Shown here piece after piece: positions 35,413 to 40,955 of a DNA stretch of 40,955 nt. Position 1 is the first letter of the stretch. Each line of letters starts with the position of its first letter. The notes below the pieces were generated by a model. It saw only the letters and a list, made by a program, of their open reading frames with translations. It was not told where the DNA came from and did not search any database. The DNA lies in contig NZ_RHHR01000005.1 in the NCBI RefSeq assembly GCF_003710915.1, positions 1 to 40,955 of the forward strand. The letters are read 5' to 3'. The DNA comes from Brevibacillus invocatus. Lineage in GTDB: Bacteria; Bacillota; Bacilli; Brevibacillales; Brevibacillaceae. Position numbers and translations under genes: made by a program.

Positions 35413-36772
35413 GTGAAGCGAAATTGGGAACTGGAAGAGTTAATGCAGCAAATCGGCAATAAGTCAGGGGAGACTCGGTTGCGCGATTCCCCTTCCATAA
35501 ATTCGAAGTGCCCAAAGCAGTCATTCAATACTACTGGCGATTTCGGGAGATGAAAGTTGTACCGCCTACGCCTGATCGCATTGAGCGACTTATCAGAACC
35601 GCAATCCGTACAATTGAGGAACAATTTTTCCAGGACACACTGGAAAAGTTGCCTACGGCATCTTTGTCCAAGTTGGATTCACTCGTAGATCGTATTGCAT
35701 TTCTGAATGAACACCAGGACGGCCCAAGCAGCGACAAGGTACTTCTTTCATTTCATGAGCTAAAGGCGGATCCGGGTAAACCAGGTGTCATTATTCGGGC
35801 TTCCTATGGGAGTCACTACCGCCGTTTGGTTCCCGAAATATTAGGAATCCTGGAATTCCGATCAAACAATGAAGTGCATCGGCCAGTGATTCGTGCATTG
35901 GAGCTGGTAAAGAAATTTTAAGATACTGGCTATCATTATTTGCCAATGTCTGAAGAAATCCCGATAGATGGTATAATCCTGACTGTTAATAAAGAAATCA
36001 TTGTAGAGAAGGACGAGAAAGGCCAAGAGCGAATTAATCGGATGAATTATGAGATAAGCGTCCTGCAAGCTTTACGGGAAAAGCTTCGTTGCACGGAAAT
36101 ATGGGTTGCCGGAGCGAACCGGTACCGGAACCCGGATCATGACCTGCCAACAGACTTCGAAGAACGGCGGGAAGAAAATTATAAGGCTCTAAAGCAACCG
36201 CTGATCGGAAGCATTCATTGCAACATTGAAGCAGGCCATGAAAGATGGATTAGAAAAGCTTGATGCCGGACTCCAGAAAAACCTAATGTCAGGATCACAG
36301 AGAAGGGTAACGGTTGGATCAGAGCCGATCAGCCTATCGCCGATAAAATCAGAAATACTTCGGCGCTGGCCTTTGACGAGCCTCTTGGACATTTTCAAAG
36401 AGACCGATCTCCGCGTGGGATTTACAGAAAAATTGCTGTACGCGAAGCGTTAGGCCGGGACATTCTTCAAAAGCGACTCATCCTATCACTTTATGGCCTT
36501 GGGACAATACCGGCTTGAAACGTGTGAGTGCCGGTGAGCATGGAGAGAGTTACAAGGACTTGCTGTACGTTCGTAGGAAATTCATTCACAAGGACAATCT
36601 TCGAAATGCGATATCCGAAGTGGTGAATGCGATTTTTCGCGTTCGGATGCAAGAGATTTGGGGCAATACCACGTCATCCTGTGCATTCTGGTATGACTTT
36701 TTGGCCAGGCACATGCTATCCGACTGTGGCGTAGAGCAAGTATATGAGGACTTCTGCAACAACTGGGAGTGA
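35413..36772 (+). pseudogene. tnpA: Tn3-family transposase TnpA, N-terminal half, multiply broken
   Basis: GTG 35413 has GGAGAGG upstream and starts M-K-R-N-W-E-L-E-E-L, the normal TnpA (DUF4158) beginning. Two short stretches are missing early, at I-G-N-K-S-G-E-T-R-L and at the joint to E/K-V-P-K-A-V-I-Q-Y. The sense then continues in other frames: R-T-I-E-E-Q-F-F-Q-D-T-L (35508-35921), I-N-R-M-N-Y-E-I-S-V-L-Q-A-L-R-E-K-L-R-C with G-A-N-R-Y-R-N-P-D (35940-36225), L-L-D-I-F-K-E-T-D-L-R-V-G-F-T near 36390, and T-G-L-K-R-V-S-A-G-E-H-G-E-S-Y with E-I-W-G-N-T-T (36510-36680). It ends where the first catalytic Asp should come, so the DDE core is lost. A dead transposon end. No resolvase or 38-bp terminal repeat was recognised. 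Confidence 0.88.
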
Positions 36773-37049
36773 TTCGTTTCTGGACAACTTAAATGCTGTT
36801 TGCATAAATTTGGAAAGGCGGATGCCTGCCTGTTACCAACATTCAGTACAAGCATTAAAAACTGGACTACCTCTGCCCCAAGACAACGAAATCGATGTAA
36901 AAATTGCATCTGGGGCAACTGGGATGGGTTGAAACAATTTTGTTCGAAACCTGTCTGCATTTTTACTTGATCATGTTCGGTTATCTGCAAAGAATTCTTG
37001 CCCAGTGACTGGCATTTTTTCCGAGGACGCATATAATGACGTGATCTAA
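36744..37049 (+). pseudogene. Unidentified ORF with one internal TGA
   Basis: ATG 36744 opens 62 codons (F-L-D-N-L-N-A-V-C-I-N-L-E, later P-L-P-Q-D-N-E-I-D-V-K-I) to TGA 36930-36932. The same frame continues with 38 more plausible codons (F-V-R-N-L-S-A-F-L-L-D-H-V-R, then C-P-V-T-G-I-F-S-E-D-A-Y) to TAA 37047-37049. Its 5' end overlaps the tail of the Tn3 relic and has no ribosome binding site, so the true beginning is probably lost. The next gene starts 20 bases later, suggesting one transcript. Family not recognised. Confidence 0.45.
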
Positions 37050-37068
37050 CTTTGAGGAGTGATGAATC

Positions 37069-37542
37069 ATGTCCGTTGCGGCTCAAACAAGTACAAAGAG
37101 TTTACCTCCCTTTTCCATATGGGGAGTTCATGCATCTGTCGCCGGAAGACCGGTTGTGTGGGGCAAACTAGTGATGCGTGTTTTGCAGGACCAGCAAATT
37201 CAAGGCACCATCCAATTTCGCGGAACGCCGATTCCGATTGAAGGAAGTTGGAATGAAAGCACGCAGCAGATCATGTTTCATTCCCCCTACGCCGCCTACT
37301 CCGGCCAATTAACCATCTATGACGATGTCAAGATTCAACTTCGGCATTTGGTTCTCACCGGACGTCTGCGGATGCTACCCTCTTCTTTACAGGCGGGCGA
37401 ATATGGAACCTGGGTAGCGACAACTGATATAAGCTTGGCGGGGTATAGCGGCTATATCCCACCGCAACCGCCTTCAACTTCGCTGCCGCCGGTCGGCGTA
37501 TTTGTAACGTCGAATATACTGTATGGAAACTCGCGTATATAA
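37069..37542 (+). CDS. Hypothetical protein, beta-rich
   Basis: 157 residues, with GAGGAG (37054-37059) nine bases before ATG 37069. The sequence alternates polar and hydrophobic residues (L-V-M-R-V-L, I-Q-G-T-I-Q-F-R-G-T-P-I-P-I, L-T-I-Y-D-D-V-K-I-Q-L), as in beta-sandwich proteins, and ends in a proline-rich tail (Y-I-P-P-Q-P-P-S-T-S-L-P-P). No signal peptide or membrane helix. I do not recognise the family. Its place between a Tn3 relic and DUF1657/cls suggests that it belongs to the mobile cargo. Confidence 0.65.
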   Translation: MSVAAQTSTKSLPPFSIWGVHASVAGRPVVWGKLVMRVLQDQQIQGTIQFRGTPIPIEGSWNESTQQIMFHSPYAAYSGQLTIYDDVKIQLRHLVLTGRLRMLPSSLQAGEYGTWVATTDISLAGYSGYIPPQPPSTSLPPVGVFVTSNILYGNSRI

Positions 37543-37604
37543 AACAGGCACATATCGGATGAAAAATAATCGGTAAGCGGATAACGGAAAGGGGTGGCAT
37601 ATCA

Positions 37605-37904
37605 GTGGACGAAAATCAGATTCATCATGCAATCGAACAAGCCTATCAATTGATTGTAGAAGCACACCGCAACATGACTGACATTTGGCGCACTCACGTA
37701 CTGTTTACGTGGCAATGGTGGTTTGGAGTAGGTTTATCGATATGCCCCTGGCTATTTTGGATCGGATTTCGGGATAAGAGAGCTACGGGACAGTTTCTCC
37801 TATCCGGGATTTATACCACCCCGTTCACTGGAAACATACCTATTCTTTTCCTATCTATGTTGGGCTGTATTTGCTGGCTTCAAACATTGCCAAGAAGGGC
37901 ATAG
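37605..37904 (+). CDS. Membrane protein, probably C-terminally truncated (CBO0543-like)
   Basis: GTG 37605 follows AAAGGGG. The start (about 40 soluble residues, then W-Q-W-W-F-G-V-G-L-S-I-C-P-W-L-F-W) is like CBO0543-type membrane proteins of spore-formers, which have about 180 residues and five helices. After R-A-T-G-Q the sequence becomes less typical, and another frame (S-F-P-I-Y-V-G-L-Y-L-L near 37845) looks more protein-like. So the 99-residue reading is probably shortened by a frameshift or deletion. Function unknown. Confidence 0.55.
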   Translation: MDENQIHHAIEQAYQLIVEAHRNMTDIWRTHVLFTWQWWFGVGLSICPWLFWIGFRDKRATGQFLLSGIYTTPFTGNIPILFLSMLGCICWLQTLPRRA

Positions 37905-38029
37905 ATTGCGGTAAGTCTTTTCAGAAGGACTCTAACCCCTGACAATAGCCAATCACCAAATTTTACCATCATTAATATTCTGACGGGTTGACATATTAAA
38001 TAAGGATGCCATTTCAGGAGGTGACCAAC

Positions 38030-38236
38030 ATGACGGTAGCTTCTCAAGTGAAAACAGCTGTAGCTTCATTAAAAAGCGCGCAGGCCAGCTTTGAACAGTT
38101 TGCGTTAAATACACAAAACCAGCAGGCCAAAACCACGTTCACAAATGCAGCGCAACAGACACAAAACATCATTGACCAGGTCACTCCACGGATACAACAA
38201 ATTGAACAGGAAGAACCGCAGTATAAAGGGTTCTAA
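38030..38236 (+). CDS. DUF1657 domain protein
   Basis: 68-residue helical protein: M-T-V-A-S-Q-V-K-T, then L-K-S-A-Q-A-S-F-E-Q-F-A-L-N-T-Q-N-Q-Q-A-K and the invariant ending E-Q-E-E-P-Q-Y-K-G-F. DUF1657 proteins are encoded in sporulation operons with spoVA and yetF-like genes, including the mobile spoVA2mob cluster that increases spore heat resistance. ATG 38030 follows AGGAGGTG; the longer reading from 38006 is rejected. CATATTA (37992-37998) upstream is similar to a sigma-F/G -10 element, a weak hint of forespore expression. A hairpin follows the stop. Confidence 0.88.
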   Translation: MTVASQVKTAVASLKSAQASFEQFALNTQNQQAKTTFTNAAQQTQNIIDQVTPRIQQIEQEEPQYKGF

Positions 38237-38242
38237 AAAAGG

Positions 38243-38276
38243 CCATGCCGATCTTTTCTCGGCATGGCTGCCACCT
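38243..38276 (+). terminator. Hairpin between DUF1657 and cls genes
   Basis: Perfect ten-bp stem GCCATGCCGA (38243-38252) with TCGGCATGGC (38260-38269), seven-base loop, then only a short T-rich stretch. It can be a weak terminator or attenuator. It includes the first ATG of the long cls frame, making that ATG a poor start. Confidence 0.6.
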
Positions 38277-38322
38277 TTATCTTTATTCCCTCGTAGACAA
38301 CAGGATTGGGAGGCTGATTTTC

Positions 38323-39840
38323 TTGGCATGGATAGCAGGATTATGGCTGGTAAATACGGCACTATTGATCATCATTGCGGTTCGGGAGGTGCGCCGCCCC
38401 GCCAAAGCGTTGACTTGGATATCAGTCGGACTAGTATTACCGATTATCGGATTCGTTTGTTACCTGTTCGTCACGAATCCTGTGAAAATGCGGAGGGACA
38501 AGCTCGTTTCTTCGCACAATAGCCCGATATCATTACCCCCAGAATATGGTCACTCCGCATTTGTTATCGCTCGGGCTTTGCAACCTTTGTCTGTCAGTGG
38601 CCTTCGTACCGGTTACGTCCAAATCCTCACGAACGGGATGGAAACCTACGGAAAACTCCTTCAATCAATACAGGCCGCACAAAAGTCAATCGATCTGGAA
38701 TATTACATATACCGGAATGACCATATCGGTAAACGTATCACAGATGTGCTGATTGAACGGGCTCTATTCGGTGTAAACATTCGTTTTATTAGGGATGGCT
38801 GGGGAAGCCGGTCGTTTCCCAAACATGTGATTCGCCGGATGATAGAAGCAGGCATTGAATGCAGGACCATCTTTCCCTTGCGATTCCCCTGGGTATTATC
38901 CAACTTGACATACCGGGATCATTGCAAGATCGTCATCGTCGACGGTAAGGAAGCCTTCATGGGAGGAATTAACGTTGGGGACGAGTATACCGGAATGAAG
39001 CCGGATGTCGGTTTTTGGCGCGACACTCATATGCGGTTAACCGGCGAAACAGCGGATGATGTGAAAGCCGTTTTTGAGGCTCACTGGAAAATGGCGTCAC
39101 CGGACATGCTCCATTCAACGAGAAAGGCAAAATTGATCCCTGAATCGGCTCAACTGTCAGACGATAAAGCCATTCATCCATTTCCAACCGGCAAAACAGA
39201 ACGATCCGGATACGGATGGGAATGGGGATCGGAGCTGGGAACGATGGAAGGCACCCACATGGGAAAAGCTTCCCCGTCCAAGGATTCGCATAACGTCTAT
39301 ATACAGATATTCGAAGGCAATCCCGGGCTGTCTACTCCGATCATTCGGGAAATGCATTTCATCTGCCTGACTCAGGCGACCCGAACCATCGACGTGACCA
39401 ACCCTTATTTTATACCCGATGCGGATATCATGATGGCCATCAAAACAGCCGCGGCGCGTGGCGTTCGAGTGAGATTACTGGTGCCGCGCCAAGTGATTCC
39501 TAAAGTTGCAGGAGCTGCAAGCCGTACGTATTATGGCGAACTCGTGGAAGCAGGGATCAATGTGTTTCAGTACAACAAAGGGGTATTGCACGCCAAAGTC
39601 ATGATTATCGATGGCGAGATTGCCGAAGTGGGTTCTTCCAACTACGATCTCCGTAGTTACCGTTTAAACTACGAAGTGTGTGCAGTGATGTATCATTCTG
39701 ATGTGGCCCGGGAGCTTACGGAACAATTCGAACGGGATCTCGCCGAGGCTACTCCATATCGTTTGGAAGATCATATGCATCGTACTTCTTCCGAGCGCAT
39801 GCTTGATCAAGCAGCGCGTTTGTTATCTCCTTTGTTATAA
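38323..39840 (+). CDS. cls: Cardiolipin synthase (phospholipase D family)
   Basis: Two N-terminal membrane segments (W-L-V-N-T-A-L-L-I-I-I-A-V and V-G-L-V-L-P-I-I-G-F-V), then two PLD domains with catalytic H-x-K-x4-D motifs: H-C-K-I-V-I-V-D-G and H-A-K-V-M-I-I-D-G, each followed by G-G-I-N or G-S-S-N. The enzyme joins two phosphatidylglycerols into cardiolipin. The frame can be opened at ATG 38245, but that lies in a hairpin without ribosome binding site. TTG 38323, nine bases after GGGAGG (38308-38313), gives 505 residues and places the first helix at the N-terminus, as usual for the family. cls-like genes accompany DUF1657 in spore-resistance clusters, so this copy may be sporulation-specific. 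Confidence 0.92.
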   Translation: MAWIAGLWLVNTALLIIIAVREVRRPAKALTWISVGLVLPIIGFVCYLFVTNPVKMRRDKLVSSHNSPISLPPEYGHSAFVIARALQPLSVSGLRTGYVQILTNGMETYGKLLQSIQAAQKSIDLEYYIYRNDHIGKRITDVLIERALFGVNIRFIRDGWGSRSFPKHVIRRMIEAGIECRTIFPLRFPWVLSNLTYRDHCKIVIVDGKEAFMGGINVGDEYTGMKPDVGFWRDTHMRLTGETADDVKAVFEAHWKMASPDMLHSTRKAKLIPESAQLSDDKAIHPFPTGKTERSGYGWEWGSELGTMEGTHMGKASPSKDSHNVYIQIFEGNPGLSTPIIREMHFICLTQATRTIDVTNPYFIPDADIMMAIKTAAARGVRVRLLVPRQVIPKVAGAASRTYYGELVEAGINVFQYNKGVLHAKVMIIDGEIAEVGSSNYDLRSYRLNYEVCAVMYHSDVARELTEQFERDLAEATPYRLEDHMHRTSSERMLDQAARLLSPLL

Positions 39841-39967
39841 ATCTCAAAAATTACATGGAATTGAATCGAAGTCCAATTTACACATGTATATGGCGAAAGG
39901 GGAGAAGGCTTCCAACGAATACAAGTAATATCGGATTTGGGCTAGAAAAAAAGGAGCTGCATCATAG

Positions 39968-40335
39968 ATGATCATGATGAAACGATTGAAGTTGAAGGTC
40001 ATCAGGTTATAAATATCGAGGTCGCCCTGCCCAAAACAACACTTCTGGCCATCACAACCGATCACGGATATATCATGTGCGGAGCGCTTGATATTCGTTT
40101 GTTAAATGAGAAATTAAACGATCGCCGCATTGTGGCAGGACGTGCAACCGGGGTACGAACAATAGAGCATTTGCTGGATGCCCCACTCGATATGGTGACC
40201 ACAGAGGCGGAATTACGCGGAATTTGCCCTGGGATGAAAGGAGCAGATGCGCTTTTAAAGATGGTAAACGAGGTTACTTCGTCCTTTCCGGTTACGTCTG
40301 ACAGTAATCGCAGTAGGGACAGTATTCACTGGTAA
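39968..40335 (+). pseudogene. YunC/DUF1805 protein with N-terminal frameshift
   Basis: The sequence I-E-V-A-L-P-K-T-T-L-L-A-I, then G-Y-I-M-C-G-A-L-D and I-V-A-G-R-A-T-G-V-R-T-I-E-H-L-L-D-A-P-L is clearly DUF1805 (B. subtilis YunC, about 100 residues, unknown function). The start signal AAGGAG (39951-39956) plus ATG 39968 is in a different frame from the rest: adding one base after the seventh nucleotide of the gene would restore M-I-N-D-E-T-I-E-V-E. The longest clean ORF from ATG 40075 lacks the first third. The C-terminal end after K-M-V-N-E also departs from the family. Confidence 0.75.
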
Positions 40336-40371
40336 GGGCTTTGACATAGATTCTATTATAAGGAGTCTAAC

Positions 40372-40473
40372 ATGATTCATAGTGACCCTATAAAATACGA
40401 TTATCAAGACCTTCCCCTGACTAATAACGAAAGAAGAACGAAAGTAACTGATATTCACCAGGGAAATTTCTAG
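40372..40473 (+). CDS. Short ORF of unknown function
   Basis: ATG 40372 with AAGGAG (40360-40365) encodes 33 polar residues (M-I-H-S-D-P-I-K-Y-D-Y-Q-D-L-P-L). It may be the start of a truncated gene. No family recognised. Confidence 0.35.
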   Translation: MIHSDPIKYDYQDLPLTNNERRTKVTDIHQGNF

Positions 40474-40565
40474 ATTAGAACAAGGGATTATTAATGATTA
40501 CAGAAGGGAATATTTTGTTGATCAAAATCTCCAATTTTAGTTGATTGAATCAATTTCATAAATTA

Positions 40566-40590
40566 GAGCCCTACGGGCTCAAGGTTTTTT
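40566..40590 (+). terminator. Terminator upstream of the transposase
   Basis: GAGCCC and GGGCTC pair around TAC, followed by AAGG and six Ts. It shields the transposase gene from outside transcription or closes the preceding small ORF. Confidence 0.75.
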
Positions 40591-40603
40591 GAGCATAGAA
40601 AAA

Positions 40604-40670
40604 GGAGTACCTCCCCAAATCTCTAATAAGTTAAGTGCAACCAAAACTTATGAGAACTGGAGGTGACTCC
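40604..40670 (+). promoter_or_regulatory. Possible hairpin that hides the transposase ribosome binding site
   Basis: GGAGT-A-CCTCC (40604-40614) can pair with GGAGG-TG-ACTCC (40659-40670), which contains the transposase ribosome binding site. Several insertion sequences use such pairing to stop translation of read-through transcripts. Confidence 0.4.
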
Positions 40671-40672
40671 CA

Positions 40673-40955
40673 ATGTCCATTATAAGACAAGGAAGCCTGT
40701 TTGATATACAAGAATTATTCGATTTAGAACCTCCCAAACGATTTGGAGCGATTTTTTCCACCCTTGACATCGATCCGATTCTTTGTGTTATCTCCAAAAA
40801 GTCGATCTATGGAGCTCCTACTGAGTTGAATTATGTTGCTATGCTGTATTCTTTGGTCGCTCGAATCGTAGAACGGATTCCAACCGTGAAAGATTTACGG
40901 AAACGGCTTAAACATGACTTTATCTTTCGATTGGAATGCGGTTTTCTGGTTTCCG
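40673..40955 (+). mobile_element. IS transposase, 5' part (probably IS1182 family), cut by window end
   Basis: GGAGGTG and ATG 40673 open a frame that stays open to the last base (94 codons seen). It reads S-I-I-R-Q-G-S-L-F-D-I-Q-E-L-F-D-L-E and later V-E-R-I-P-T-V-K-D-L-R-K-R-L-K-H-D-F-I-F-R-L, the N-terminal domain of IS1182/IS5-type DDE transposases common in Paenibacillaceae. The catalytic part lies outside the window. Terminal repeats not identified. Family assignment is by resemblance only. Confidence 0.7.

Noticed and set aside
36586..37086. 166-codon minus-strand frame
   Set aside because: It covers the Tn3 relic end and an unknown ORF; its start overlaps the good ribosome binding site of the 37069 gene, and no protein family is visible.
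40341..40360. TTGACA followed by TATTAT-like DNA before the 40372 ORF
   Set aside because: The boxes are only about seven bases apart, which is not a workable promoter.

Overview
The window looks like chromosome or large-plasmid DNA of an aerobic, endospore-forming Bacillota. A Brevibacillus-like member of the Paenibacillaceae fits best. The reasons are a complete GerA-type germinant receptor operon, a DUF1657 spore-associated protein, strong AAGGAGG-type ribosome binding sites, TTG/GTG starts, and many stem-loop plus T-run terminators. No rRNA, tRNA or CRISPR array is visible.

Left part (1-11.9 kb) is mostly intact metabolism. It opens with the end of a 2-oxoacid dehydrogenase cluster: an E2 whose lipoyl domain is broken, and dihydrolipoyl dehydrogenase. 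A UbiD-type decarboxylase with a strong terminator follows, then a minus-strand WYL-domain remnant. Next comes a tight six-gene operon (5.5-11.9 kb): a guanidino-group modifying enzyme (DDAH/amidinotransferase fold), a polar amino-acid ABC importer (binding lipoprotein, permease, ATPase) and two amidohydrolases. It reads as an uptake and breakdown route for an arginine-like or other nitrogen-rich compound whose identity cannot be read from sequence.

Middle part (11.9-31 kb) mixes intact genes with decaying ones. Intact: a pyruvate-oxidase-like ThDP enzyme, a TetR regulator with a perfect palindromic operator, a YczE-like membrane protein, a YbcI-type membrane hydrolase, a prolyl-4-hydroxylase-like dioxygenase, a PLP-dependent decarboxylase and a zinc-ribbon protein. 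Broken: CapA joined to an acyl-CoA ligase end, an effector-like protein with a nucleotidyltransferase active site, an MFS transporter, a gerA/gerB relic fused to a secreted-protein start, a methyl-accepting chemotaxis protein spread over three frames, a UvrA-like ATPase, a SUKH-type immunity-like protein, an IS21 transposase and several unidentified fragments.

Right part (31.4-41 kb) holds a complete ger operon on the minus strand (gerAB-gerAA-gerAC order, 4-base overlaps), a gutted Tn3-family transposase, unknown small genes, a DUF1657 protein, a cardiolipin synthase-like phospholipase D protein, a frameshifted YunC/DUF1805 gene and the start of a transposase running off the window. A ger operon, Tn3-type transposase, DUF1657 and cls together resemble the cargo of the mobile spore heat-resistance (spoVA2mob, Tn1546-like) elements of Bacillus, here without visible spoVA genes.

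The most notable general feature is the density of broken genes. Many carry one-base frameshifts (two in A or T runs), so either this is an actively decaying genome region or the assembly has indel errors. Deletion junctions such as CapA/ligase and secreted protein/GerA cannot be explained by sequencing error.
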